Assembly: GCA_030151245.1 (NCBI GenBank)
Contig: JASLEF010000053.1
Coordinates: forward strand, 1-15,705
Source of the DNA: Ignatzschineria sp.
GTDB taxonomy: Bacteria; Pseudomonadota; Gammaproteobacteria; Cardiobacteriales; Wohlfahrtiimonadaceae
DNA: 15,705 nucleotides
Direction of reading: 5' to 3'
Shown: positions 6,157 to 13,731 of the stretch, piece after piece
Position numbering within the stretch: the first letter of the stretch is position 1
How the letters are laid out: every line of letters begins with the position of its first letter
The notes under the pieces: generated by a model
Told to the model about the DNA's origin: nothing
What the model saw: the letters and a program-made list of their open reading frames with translations, nothing else
The model's database searches: none
Position numbers and translations under genes: made by a program

Positions 6157-7092
6157 ATGAAAACTACAATTTCGAGTAAAGAGTTCTTAGAAAGTTTTGT
6201 ACGCACCGCAGCGGGATTTGATTCAGAGAAAGGAGATCCTCGTGTTAAAGAGATCGTTCATCGTTTGATATCAGATCTATGTAAAGCGATTGATGATTTA
6301 GATATTACCGTAGATGAGTTTTGGCATGGGGCAAACTATCTTCTGCGTTTAGGTCAAGCGCATGAAACAGCATTATTGGTTGCAGGGCTTGGTCTTGAGC
6401 ATATTCTTGATGTCCGTGAAGATGATCTTGATGAGATGGCAGGTTTATCTGTTGAAGGTGCGACGCCTAGAACTATCGAAGGACCACTTTATGTTTCAGG
6501 GGCTCCGGTCGTTGAAGGTGAGGCGCAGCTAGATGATGGTACAGATACCGATAGTGATCTGATGCATTTGTCTGGAAAAGTTGTAGATATTGAGACAGGT
6601 GAAGTGATTCCTGATGCCATTGTAGAAGTATGGCATTGTAATAGTAAAGGAAACTATTCTTTCTTTGATAAGAGCCAGTCTGATTTTAATATGCGTCGCA
6701 CAATTAAGAGCGACAATGGTCAATATACGGCACGTAGTATTGTTCCAAGTGGTTATTCTGTTCCAAATGGCAATCCAACTCATGAGTTATTAGAACTCCT
6801 TGGTCGTCACGGTTCGCGTCCAGCGCATATTCACTTCTTTATTCATGCGCCTGGCTATCGCCATTTAACAACACAAATTAACCTTGCTGATGACCCATTC
6901 TGCTATGACGACTTTGCTTATGCAACGAAAGAGGAGTTGGTTGTAGACGCGGTATCTATCACGGACCCTGAAAAAATTGCGGAAGCAAAAATGAAAGGTC
7001 CTTATAAAGCACTGACTTTTGACTTTGCATTAACAAAATCGAAAGATGAAGATCAGGAAGATCGTAGTACAAGAGCAAGAGCTGCCCTTTAA
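6157..7092 (+). CDS. catA: Catechol 1,2-dioxygenase (intradiol)
   Basis: CatA opens catechol between its two hydroxyls to give cis,cis-muconate and uses non-haem ferric iron. The 311-residue length matches the family. The N-terminal part (1-105) is the helical linker domain that forms the dimer and contains SVEGATPRTIEGPLYV at its end. The iron ligands are Tyr167 (GNYSFF), Tyr200 (IVPSGY), His224 and His226 (RPAHIHFF). Arg221 just before the histidines is also conserved. This pattern separates it from protocatechuate 3,4-dioxygenase, which has two different subunits. The start has AAGGAG at 6145-6150, 6 nt ahead. Activity on substituted catechols cannot be read from sequence. It lies between catC and the CoA-transferase pair, with long gaps on both sides that may hold extra promoters. 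Confidence 0.96.
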   Translation: MKTTISSKEFLESFVRTAAGFDSEKGDPRVKEIVHRLISDLCKAIDDLDITVDEFWHGANYLLRLGQAHETALLVAGLGLEHILDVREDDLDEMAGLSVEGATPRTIEGPLYVSGAPVVEGEAQLDDGTDTDSDLMHLSGKVVDIETGEVIPDAIVEVWHCNSKGNYSFFDKSQSDFNMRRTIKSDNGQYTARSIVPSGYSVPNGNPTHELLELLGRHGSRPAHIHFFIHAPGYRHLTTQINLADDPFCYDDFAYATKEELVVDAVSITDPEKIAEAKMKGPYKALTFDFALTKSKDEDQEDRSTRARAAL

Positions 7093-7160
7093 GTGAAAGT
7101 TAATATTATATGATTAAGAGGTAGATGATAGAGCAGGCATTACTCCAAGGCTTGTTTTAT

Positions 7161-7217
7161 AAGAGAGATAGAGATTGTTTCAACACTCAAAGTGGAGATT
7201 CGAACTCTATCTCTTTT
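7161..7217 (+). terminator. Possible terminator or attenuator after catA
   Basis: AAGAGAGATAGAG (7161-7173) pairs with CTCTATCTCTTTT (7205-7217), 13 pairs with one G-T wobble. The inner part contains CACT-CAA-AGTG. The right arm ends in TTTT, so it may end a fraction of catA transcripts. The loop is long (31 nt), which makes it weaker than the other terminators here. Confidence 0.5.
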
Positions 7218-7337
7218 CATTCATAACGTTATACATTTCATTCTAATAAAGACTCACTAGTAGCGTTATGTAGAAGATTGTCTGATAAATGACGATCAAT
7301 TTTAAAGGGTCAATTTTATTAAAAAAGAGAGATAAAT

Positions 7338-7357
7338 CTGAATGTTATGACATTCGG
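7338..7357. repeat. Inverted repeat upstream of pcaI
   Basis: CTGAATGT (7338-7345) and ACATTCGG (7350-7357) form an 8-pair stem with one T-G wobble around TATG. Further out, AGAGA (7328-7332) and TCTCT (7360-7364) are also complementary. It lies about 75 nt before the pcaI start and is a possible operator or leader hairpin. Confidence 0.45.
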
Positions 7358-7428
7358 AGTCTCTAGTAACACTTTTAATTTTACCAAAAGGACGACAGCT
7401 CTAATATTTTTAGAGAGAAAGGATCACT

Positions 7429-8106
7429 ATGATTAACAAAATTAGCTCATCTTTAGAGGCAACTATCGGGAAAATTTTCGATGGTGCAACAATCATGATT
7501 GGTGGCTTTGGTACGGCAGGTCAACCTGCGGAGCTGATAGATGCGTTGATTCAACACGGAGCCACCGATTTAACAATTATTAATAATAATGCGGGAAATG
7601 GAGATATTGGTTTAGCCGCATTGTTAAAAGCAAAGCGGGTGAAAAAAATTATCTGCTCATTTCCAAGACAATCCGACTCCCATGTATTTGATGCCTTATA
7701 TCGGGCTGGTGAAATCGAATTAGAGTTGGTTCCACAAGGTAACTTAGCTGCGAGAATCCAAGCGGCAGGGTCTGGCTTTGGGGCGATCTACACCCCGACA
7801 GGATTTGGAACAGAGCTTGCAAAGGGAAAGGAAACTCGGGAAATTAACGGGAAAAATTATGTGTTGGAATATCCCATTACCGCAGATTTTGCACTAATTA
7901 AGGCTTATAAAGGGGATCGCCACGGTAATCTCATTTATCGTAAAACAGCACGAAACTTTGGTCCCATTATGGCAGCCGCGGCAGGTCATACGATTGCGCA
8001 AGTTCAAGCGGTTGTAGATGTGGGGGCATTAGATCCGGAGTGCATTGTGACACCGGGAATTTTTGTGACGGAAATCGTTGAAGTTCAACCATCGGGAGTG
8101 AGATAA
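7429..8106 (+). CDS. pcaI: 3-oxoadipate CoA-transferase subunit A
   Basis: This is the alpha subunit of the enzyme that moves CoA from succinyl-CoA to beta-ketoadipate, giving beta-ketoadipyl-CoA. It is called catI in catechol operons. The 225 residues are typical. The N-terminal glycine-rich segment IGGFGTAGQPAELIDAL (24-40) is the family I CoA-transferase signature. INNNAGNGDIGLAAL (51-65) and the GDRHGNLIYRKTARNFGP segment are also characteristic. The subunit works only with the beta subunit, whose gene begins on the next base after this stop codon (TAA at 8104-8106, ATG at 8107), which implies coupled translation. Related enzymes use acetoacetate or 3-oxoacids, but the presence of cat genes and a 3-oxoadipyl-CoA thiolase points to beta-ketoadipate. 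Confidence 0.92.
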   Translation: MINKISSSLEATIGKIFDGATIMIGGFGTAGQPAELIDALIQHGATDLTIINNNAGNGDIGLAALLKAKRVKKIICSFPRQSDSHVFDALYRAGEIELELVPQGNLAARIQAAGSGFGAIYTPTGFGTELAKGKETREINGKNYVLEYPITADFALIKAYKGDRHGNLIYRKTARNFGPIMAAAAGHTIAQVQAVVDVGALDPECIVTPGIFVTEIVEVQPSGVR

Positions 8107-8766
8107 ATGACGAAGAATTATACCCCTTTAACGAGGAATCAAATTGCAGAAAGAGTTGCACAGGATATTTATGATGGTGCTTATGTCAACTTAGGCATTG
8201 GCTTGCCGACTTCTGTCGCCAACTACTTAGGAAGTGATAAGGAGATTTTTCTCCATAGTGAAAATGGTTTATTAGGGATGGGGCCGTCACCAGAGAAAGG
8301 TGAAGAAGATCCTGATTTAATTAATGCGGGGAAAGAGATGGTGACATTACTCCCGGGGGGAAGTTATTTTCATCATGGTGATTCATTTACGATGATGCGC
8401 GGAGGCCATATTGATATTTGTGTCTTAGGCGCTTTTCAAATCGCCGAAAATGGAGATTTAGCTAACTGGCATACCGGTGAGCCTGATGCGATTCCTGCGG
8501 TGGGCGGAGCGATGGATTTAGCTATTGGTGCAAAAAATGTCTGGGTTGCGACCAATCATACCACTCGAGATGGTACTGCAAAAATCGTTAAAGAGTGTAG
8601 TTATCCTTTAACAGGGATTGGTTGTGTTGATCGGATTTATACCGATTTAGCGGTCATTGATGTTAGGGATGGCAAACTGCATGTCACAGAGATGTTTGGA
8701 GGGATTACATTCGCAGAGTTAGAAGCTTTAACAGAGGCTCCCTTAATTGATGATACTGCTTCGTAG
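8107..8766 (+). CDS. pcaJ: 3-oxoadipate CoA-transferase subunit B
   Basis: This is the beta subunit, also called catJ, which carries the catalytic glutamate of the CoA-transferase. LHSENGLLGMGP (49-60) contains the SENG motif, so Glu52 should form the glutamyl-CoA intermediate. GAYVNLGIGLPTSVANYL near the N-terminus and LLPGGSYFHHGDSFTMMRGGHID are the other family I features. The 219-residue length is normal. The start abuts the subunit A stop, and GGGAGTGAG just before it serves as the ribosome-binding site inside the upstream gene. The thiolase gene follows after 63 nt. The order pcaI-pcaJ-pcaF is the same as in classic beta-ketoadipate operons. Confidence 0.93.
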   Translation: MTKNYTPLTRNQIAERVAQDIYDGAYVNLGIGLPTSVANYLGSDKEIFLHSENGLLGMGPSPEKGEEDPDLINAGKEMVTLLPGGSYFHHGDSFTMMRGGHIDICVLGAFQIAENGDLANWHTGEPDAIPAVGGAMDLAIGAKNVWVATNHTTRDGTAKIVKECSYPLTGIGCVDRIYTDLAVIDVRDGKLHVTEMFGGITFAELEALTEAPLIDDTAS

Positions 8767-8829
8767 CATTCTCATCATTGTCAAAAGATCAGAGAAGAAT
8801 AACGAATAAGAATAGAGAGGGAATGGAGT

Positions 8830-10041
8830 ATGTCAGAGAAAAACGCTTATATTTGCGACGCTATTAGAACGCCTTTTGGACGATATGGTGGCACACTTGG
8901 TGCTATTCGTGCCGATGATTTAGCCGCATTGCCTATTACCGCGTTGATGCAGCGACATCCGGAGGTCGATTGGTCACAGCTAGATGATGTTATTTTGGGT
9001 TGCGCTAACCAATCAGGAGAAGATAATCGAAATGTCGCACGAATGGCGACCTTACTAGCAGGATTGCCGCAAGAAGTTCCAGGCGTCACTTTAAACCGTT
9101 TATGTGGTTCTAGTTTAGAAGCCATTGGTAGCGCGGCAAGAGCGATAAAATCAGGTGAAGCGGATCTCTTAATTGCTGGCGGTGTTGAGAGTATGACACG
9201 ATCCCCATTTGTTATAGGTAAAAGCGATAGTGCATTTGATCGTAGTCAAATCATGGAAGATACCACAATGGGATGGCGTTTTATTAATCCCAAATTGAAT
9301 GAGATGTATGGCACGGAAACGATGCCGGAAACAGCCGAGAATCTCGCAGAAAAATTCCATATTTCTCGGGAAGATCAAGATGCATTTGCCTACCGAAGCC
9401 AAATGCGAGCGATTAAAGCTCAAGAAAAGGGACTATTTGATCAGGAAATCATTCCGGTTAAGATTCCTGTCAGACGTTCGGATGATCTAATTTTTGATAA
9501 AGATGAGCATCCTCGCGCCTCAACAACAATGGAAGGTCTTACGAAATTAAAGCCTTTTGTGAAGCAAGATGGTGTAATTACTGCTGGTAATGCCTCGGGA
9601 ATTAATGATGGTGCCGCAGCGCTCTTAATCGCCTCAGATAAAGCCGTGAAGGATTATGGCTTAAAGCCATTAGCTAAAATTATTGGCATGCAGAGTATGG
9701 GGGTTGAGCCTAGTATTATGGGAATTGGTCCCGTGCCGGCGGTGAAAAAATTACTGGCTCGTACCGGCTTAACCCTTGAGGAGATGGATGTCATCGAACT
9801 CAACGAAGCCTTTGCCGCACAAGCTTTAGCTTGTATGCGAGAGTTAGGACTTCAAGATGATGCGGAAAATGTCAATCCTAATGGTGGTGCTATTGCACTA
9901 GGCCACCCTTTAGGGGCATCAGGTGCGCGTTTAGTCACGACAGCTCTTTATGAATTAACGAGACGTAAAGGCCGTTATGCACTCTGTACGATGTGTATTG
10001 GTGTTGGGCAGGGGATTGCTCTGATTATTGAACGAGTTTAA
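8830..10041 (+). CDS. pcaF: 3-oxoadipyl-CoA thiolase (beta-ketoadipyl-CoA thiolase)
   Basis: The last enzyme of the pathway splits beta-ketoadipyl-CoA with CoA into succinyl-CoA and acetyl-CoA. The protein has 403 residues, the usual thiolase size. The nucleophilic cysteine is Cys92 in LNRLCGSSLEAIGSAARAI. The C-terminal catalytic residues are His359 (NPNGGAIALGHPLGASGARL) and Cys389 (CTMCIGVGQGIALI). PcaF-type thiolases usually read CGSGMDA at the first site, while this one has CGSSLEA, a small variation near the active site. The ribosome-binding site is the purine-rich AGAGGGAATGGAG just before the ATG. A general acetyl-CoA acetyltransferase could look similar, but the position directly after pcaIJ favours this role. 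The transporter gene follows after 38 nt. Confidence 0.92.
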   Translation: MSEKNAYICDAIRTPFGRYGGTLGAIRADDLAALPITALMQRHPEVDWSQLDDVILGCANQSGEDNRNVARMATLLAGLPQEVPGVTLNRLCGSSLEAIGSAARAIKSGEADLLIAGGVESMTRSPFVIGKSDSAFDRSQIMEDTTMGWRFINPKLNEMYGTETMPETAENLAEKFHISREDQDAFAYRSQMRAIKAQEKGLFDQEIIPVKIPVRRSDDLIFDKDEHPRASTTMEGLTKLKPFVKQDGVITAGNASGINDGAAALLIASDKAVKDYGLKPLAKIIGMQSMGVEPSIMGIGPVPAVKKLLARTGLTLEEMDVIELNEAFAAQALACMRELGLQDDAENVNPNGGAIALGHPLGASGARLVTTALYELTRRKGRYALCTMCIGVGQGIALIIERV

Positions 10042-10079
10042 TCATAAATACAACAATAAATATATTATCAAGGTTCAGG

Positions 10080-11675
10080 ATGAAAAAGATCAATGCGTAT
10101 CTGTGGGAATCTCACAATAGGTCAAAAGACATTTTAACAATGAAGCGTTTAAGACGCCTTTTTTCAGGAGGAATTAATAACGAAACGGGGTTTAGTGATG
10201 CACCCAGAAAAACTTATAGTTTAACTCAAGCATTTGGTGCCTTTTTAGGTCCTGCCTTATTTATTTTGATTTATTGGATATTACCTTTAGAAGGACTGAG
10301 TGATAGTGGACGAGGAGTGATGGCCATTATTACTTGGGTGGCTGTATGGTGGATCTTGGAGGTTATGCCGTTAGGTATTACCTCATTACTTCCCATTATT
10401 TTATTACCCATATTTACAAATGTGAGTGGTAAAGAAGCGGCTACAAGTTACGCGGATCCCCTTAACTTTCTATTCTTAGGAGGTTTCGCTATTGCCCTTG
10501 CTTTAGAACGTTGGAGATTGCATGAACGAATCGCCATTACTGTCATAAGTCTTGTCGGCACAAGTTTATCAGGGTTAATTATCGGTTTTATGTTAGCGAC
10601 AGGGTTTCTATCGATGTGGGTATCAAATACAGCGACGGCACTGTTGATGATACCTATTGGAACAGCAATTGCGACTAAAGTTATTCAGCTAATGCGAAAT
10701 GAAAAAGGACATACCGTTGAAGAAGAGATTAAATTTGAGAAGTCTATTATTTTTGCGATAGGATTTGGTGCTACGATTGGAGGGAGTGCGACATTAATTG
10801 GAACCCCGACAAACCTTATTCTAGCTGGATTATCTAAAGAGCTGTTAGGCATTGATATCTCTTTTGCGAAATGGATGTTGTTTGCAGTACCTTTGATCTC
10901 TATTTTGATGGTTGTTGCATCGATTTATCTTACAAAAGTGGCATACCCATTGAAGGTAAAGCGAATCCCGGGAAGTATTGATTTTATCGCTCAGACTAAG
11001 AAAGAGCTCGGGAGCATGAGTTATGAAGAAAAAATGGTGGCTTTAGTATTTTTATTGACGGCATTTTTTTGGGTTACTCGATCTTTTTTATGGGTAGGGG
11101 TTATTCCTGGAATTAGCGATACTATGATCGCTTTAATGGGGGCATTATTACTCTATTTGATTCCTAGTAAGCGAGGAGACAATGGACGACTTTTAGATGG
11201 TAGCTCTTTGAAAAAAATGCCGTGGGACGTTCTATTGTTAGTTGGTGGGGGTATGGCTATTGCTGTTGGTTTTTCAAAAACGGATCTGTCGGAATGGGCA
11301 GGAAGCCAATTATTAGCATTGCAAGGAACATCTTATTTTGTAGTGCTCTGTTCGATGACAATAATTAGTATTTTGATGACTCAGGTGACACCTAATACCG
11401 CAACAGGAACAATTTTGTTACCTATCGCTGTAACGTTGGCATTGGCAACAGATGCTCATCCCTTGCCATTAATGGCAGCCTCTGCATTAGGGGCGGGGTT
11501 TGCTTATATGATGCCGATTAGTACGCCTAGTAATGCCATCATATTTGCAACAGGGAAGATCACTTTTAGAGATATGTTGTTAAAGGGAACGTTTTTAACC
11601 ATCGTGACGTTGGTGCTAATTATCCTTTTTATCTATTTTCTATTTCCATGGATATTTCAGTCTAATTTAATCTAA
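10080..11675 (+). CDS. SLC13/DASS-family anion (probably dicarboxylate) transporter
   Basis: This 531-residue inner-membrane protein belongs to the divalent anion:sodium symporter family (CitT, SdcS, INDY relatives), which moves di- and tricarboxylates or sulfate. After a polar N-terminus (about 50 residues) come many hydrophobic segments. The two symmetric substrate/sodium motifs are SNTAT (182-186) and PNTAT (438-442), paired with GTPTN (241-245) and STPSN (481-485). The second motif usually begins with Ser, so the Pro438 is unusual. The start has only a weak Shine-Dalgarno sequence (AAGG), and a second ATG at 10140 (residue 21) is possible. It lies 38 nt after pcaF and ends in a strong terminator, so it is probably the last gene of the cat unit. 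Muconate, beta-ketoadipate, succinate or an anionic aromatic are all plausible cargo; the sequence does not decide. Confidence 0.88.
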   Translation: MKKINAYLWESHNRSKDILTMKRLRRLFSGGINNETGFSDAPRKTYSLTQAFGAFLGPALFILIYWILPLEGLSDSGRGVMAIITWVAVWWILEVMPLGITSLLPIILLPIFTNVSGKEAATSYADPLNFLFLGGFAIALALERWRLHERIAITVISLVGTSLSGLIIGFMLATGFLSMWVSNTATALLMIPIGTAIATKVIQLMRNEKGHTVEEEIKFEKSIIFAIGFGATIGGSATLIGTPTNLILAGLSKELLGIDISFAKWMLFAVPLISILMVVASIYLTKVAYPLKVKRIPGSIDFIAQTKKELGSMSYEEKMVALVFLLTAFFWVTRSFLWVGVIPGISDTMIALMGALLLYLIPSKRGDNGRLLDGSSLKKMPWDVLLLVGGGMAIAVGFSKTDLSEWAGSQLLALQGTSYFVVLCSMTIISILMTQVTPNTATGTILLPIAVTLALATDAHPLPLMAASALGAGFAYMMPISTPSNAIIFATGKITFRDMLLKGTFLTIVTLVLIILFIYFLFPWIFQSNLI

Positions 11676-11700
11676 TCTAATTTGCAGTTGATAACGTATT

Positions 11701-11731
11701 AAAAGGCTTATTGATGAGATAGGCCTTTTTT
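11701..11731 (+). terminator. Rho-independent terminator between the transporter and the AraC-type gene
   Basis: AAAAGGCTTAT (11701-11711) pairs with ATAGGCCTTTT (11719-11729), 11 pairs with one T-G wobble, loop TGATGAG, followed by T's to 11731. It ends 15 nt before the AraC-type gene's ATG, so that gene's RNA must either start within a very short space or cross the hairpin. Confidence 0.88.
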
Positions 11732-11746
11732 AAATGAGGTACGGAT

Positions 11747-12649
11747 ATGATTCTAAGTAAATTATTGCCCGATAATCTCCCTATTGTGAATAGTACTATT
11801 TTCGAAAATTTAGGGTTTATCTATCACGAGTTAAAGGGAGAGCAGGCGAACTTATCTGATAAAAAAGGGAATGGTAAATCTTTTAGTAGTACGTTCTATA
11901 AGCTGATTTATGTGACGAAAGGCACCGCAACTTTAGAGCATAGCTCCCAAAAAAATATGTTGTTAGACCGCCCCTTTATCTATTTTTCAGCGCCTGGTCG
12001 AGCACAAAAGATGACAATAACGGGAGATTTAGAAGGGCATGTTTTATTGATTTCTAAAGAGATACTCGTCGATATTTTAAATAAACTTCCTGACGCAAGG
12101 GTAAGTTATCGAGATGAAGCCTTTATCTTAGATCTTTCTACAAAAACCGCCTCTGAAGCAGAGATCGGGATCTTGCAAAATGCATTTGCCAATATCGCAG
12201 AAGAGTTACAGAAGGAGGAGAGCCTCGGGTTACGTGCCTTACTCCTATGTTGGATTCGATTAGCATATATTACGGCATTTCGTCTGGCGCATGAAGGATC
12301 GGCTATTTTTATGTGTCATCATCGAAATGCCATTAAATTTAGAAAGTACTTATCACTGATAGATGAGCATTTTAAGTTTCATTGGACACTCTCGCAATAT
12401 GCCGAGAAATTAAATATCACGGTGTCAACATTGAACAATATCTGTCGGGAGCTAGGGGGAGAATCCGCAAAGGAGTATGTTTCTCAGAGAGTGCTCAAAG
12501 AAGCCGAATTCCTGTTGCGCTATACCGACCTGACGATTATTGAGATAGCGCATCAGCTAGGTTTTAAGGACTCCTCTTATTTTGCGCGTTTCTTTAGACG
12601 CTATGCCTGCTTGAACCCGAGAGAATATCGGCAATCATTATTACAATAA
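11747..12649 (+). CDS. AraC-family transcriptional regulator
   Basis: This 300-residue protein has an N-terminal sensing region (about 1-180, cupin-like, with no recognisable signature) and a C-terminal AraC/XylS DNA-binding domain. The two helix-turn-helix units lie at about 213-235 (TLSQYAEKLNITVSTLNNIC) and 262-286 (LTIIEIAHQLGFKDSSYFARFF). The closing NPREYR is typical of the family. GAGG at 11736-11739 lies 7 nt before the ATG. AraC-type regulators of hpaBC (HpaA) and of hydroxybenzoate genes are known. Its N-terminal part does not clearly match HpaA as I recall it, so I give no symbol. It lies between the cat cluster and the convergent hpaBC genes, and a 21-bp-spaced direct repeat upstream of hpaB is a likely target. 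The effector is unknown. Confidence 0.88.
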   Translation: MILSKLLPDNLPIVNSTIFENLGFIYHELKGEQANLSDKKGNGKSFSSTFYKLIYVTKGTATLEHSSQKNMLLDRPFIYFSAPGRAQKMTITGDLEGHVLLISKEILVDILNKLPDARVSYRDEAFILDLSTKTASEAEIGILQNAFANIAEELQKEESLGLRALLLCWIRLAYITAFRLAHEGSAIFMCHHRNAIKFRKYLSLIDEHFKFHWTLSQYAEKLNITVSTLNNICRELGGESAKEYVSQRVLKEAEFLLRYTDLTIIEIAHQLGFKDSSYFARFFRRYACLNPREYRQSLLQ

Positions 12650-12661
12650 TGAAGGATCTTG

Positions 12662-12700
12662 AAGAAGATATTGGAAGGGATATTGAAAATATCTTCTTTT
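12662..12700 (+). terminator. Probable terminator of the AraC-type gene
   Basis: AAGAAGATATT (12662-12672) pairs perfectly with AATATCTTCTT (12688-12698), 11 bp, loop of 15 nt, then TTCGTTT. It starts 13 nt after the stop. The T tract is weak, so termination may be partial. The loop repeats GATATTG, so a shorter alternative fold is possible. Confidence 0.6.
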
Positions 12701-12895
12701 CGTTTCAAAAATAGATGAGCTTTAGATCTTTTTAAATGATCGGATATCAAAGAGCTCCGTTGAAGAGAATGGCTATTGATATATTACGATTGTTTGATAC
12801 GCCCCTCGCCGTTTGATATCGCTTGGTAGTGCGCGATATAAGGGTAAGGTATTGCTTGAAGAGAATGGTAGATGATGGTCATGTGTTTTTTTATG

Positions 12896-12926
12896 ATAGA
12901 GAGAATTAAAAGATCTCTATTTTTTT
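12896..12926 (+). terminator. Orphan plus-strand terminator
   Basis: ATAGAGA (12896-12902) pairs perfectly with TCTCTAT (12914-12920) around an 11-nt loop and is followed by a T run to 12926. No gene ends just before it. It may be a backup for the AraC-type gene or the end of an unannotated small transcript. Confidence 0.6.
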
Positions 12927-12993
12927 AACTTGCCAGGAGATTGAAGGAGAAAGCGGTTTAATATCTGGAGGGAGGTAAGATTCTTTGAGGAAT

Positions 12994-13020
12994 AAAAAAA
13001 GGCCTTGAATATTCAGGCCT
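12994..13020 (-). terminator. Rho-independent terminator of hpaC
   Basis: Read on the minus strand this is AGGCCT, then GAATATTCA, then AGGCCT and seven T's. AGGCCT is self-complementary, and the inner GAA-TA-TTC extends the stem with one bulged A. It lies 68 nt after the hpaC stop and ends the hpaBC unit. Confidence 0.85.
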
Positions 13021-13022
13021 AA

Positions 13023-13062
13023 TAGTGGAAGGAGCCACTAAAGGATGTCATTTATGATGACA
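13023..13062 (-). repeat. Two small hairpins between hpaC and its terminator
   Basis: TAGTGG (13023-13028) pairs with CCACTA (13035-13040), and TGTCAT (13046-13051) pairs with ATGACA (13057-13062). Both are perfect 6-bp stems with 5-6 nt loops. With the adjacent terminator they form three hairpins in a row at the 3' end of the hpaC transcript, possibly a stabilising structure. Confidence 0.5.
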
Positions 13063-13088
13063 GAAAATTATCAATGAGTCGCAAGAGA

Positions 13089-13604
13089 TTAGTGATTGCA
13101 ATCTTCTCCTATTGCGTGAAAAGCCCGTGAAAAATAGGCTAGAGCCGCACCGCCCATTCGATTACGAATAGTAGATACCTCAATGAAAAAGAGTGAGTGT
13201 GTTCCCATCTCCATTGTTTGGATAATTTTGCCTTGTAGATTCGCTAAAGAATCCTCTAATACGGGAAGGTTATATTCACCCTCGCACCAAGCATGACGGC
13301 GAAAACGTTCCTCAATATCTAATTGCGTAAAGCCGGCAAAATCTTTGGCGGTTTCTTCATGTTCTTTCGCTAAAATATTAATACAAGCGACGCCATTTTC
13401 TTTAAGCGTGTTATTGGTCTTACTATGATGATTAACGGCAATCATAATGGTCGGGGGAGAGTCTGTAATGGAGCAGACTGCCGTGGCTGTTAAGCCACAT
13501 TTTCCGGCTGAACCATTGGTCGTAATAATATTAACCGCAGCCGAAAGAGATGCCATAGCATCACGAAACTGCTGTTGAATAGGGGTTAGTTGTGGTTTAT
13601 TCAT
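13089..13604 (-). CDS. hpaC: HpaC-type flavin reductase, partner of the HpaB monooxygenase
   Basis: The small component uses NAD(P)H to reduce free flavin and hands it to HpaB. The start at 13604 gives 171 residues, close to the 170 of E. coli HpaC. Family features are FRDAMASLSAAVNIITT (13-29), GLTATAVCS (37-45), the flavin-binding NHHSKTNNTLKENG region, GTHSLFFIEV (134-143) and YFSRAFH (157-163). GGAGG at 13611-13615 directly touches an upstream ATG (13608-13610), so the second ATG, 6 nt away, is the likely start. It lies downstream of hpaB across a 199-nt gap that contains a stem-loop, which may set the ratio of the two components. HpaC-type reductases can also serve other two-component monooxygenases. 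Confidence 0.94.
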   Translation of the reverse strand: MNKPQLTPIQQQFRDAMASLSAAVNIITTNGSAGKCGLTATAVCSITDSPPTIMIAVNHHSKTNNTLKENGVACINILAKEHEETAKDFAGFTQLDIEERFRRHAWCEGEYNLPVLEDSLANLQGKIIQTMEMGTHSLFFIEVSTIRNRMGGAALAYFSRAFHAIGEDCNH

Positions 13605-13731
13605 TTTCATCCTCCGGTGAAGTAGAATCCTTTAATAGTTTCTGAGAGGAAATTGTATTGTTATAACTTTCAGATATTGCTAAAAAAGGGGGGTAAAAAA
13701 TTGATGCGAGGGATCTCCTATTTTTGAAATT

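Larger units (their letters stand above)
7093..7428 (+). other. Gap between catA and pcaI with two structured elements
   Basis: This 336-nt stretch has no convincing gene. It holds the hairpin at 7161-7217 and the IR at 7338-7357 (listed separately), and a short palindrome ATAACGTTAT at 7223-7232. The pcaI Shine-Dalgarno sequence is AAAGGAT near 7418-7424. A promoter for pcaIJF may lie here, but I see no strong -35/-10 pair. Confidence 0.5.
12650..13088. other. Long convergent gap with several hairpins and a 13-bp repeat
   Basis: No protein-coding gene is seen in 439 nt between two converging genes. It holds the AraC-type terminator, a direct repeat of TTGAAGAGAATGG (12760-12772 and 12856-12868), a GTTTGATA repeat (12792-12799 and 12811-12818), a second plus-strand terminator (12896-12926) and the hpaC-side terminator and hairpins. 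The second plus terminator, about 200 nt past the first, could end a small RNA. I see no convincing promoter for one. Confidence 0.45.

Noticed and set aside
12743..12820. Inverted pair GATATCAAA / TTTGATATC as a possible mobile-element end
   Set aside because: The arms are only 9 bp, no transposase or target-site duplication is present, and A/T-rich sequence gives such pairs by chance.
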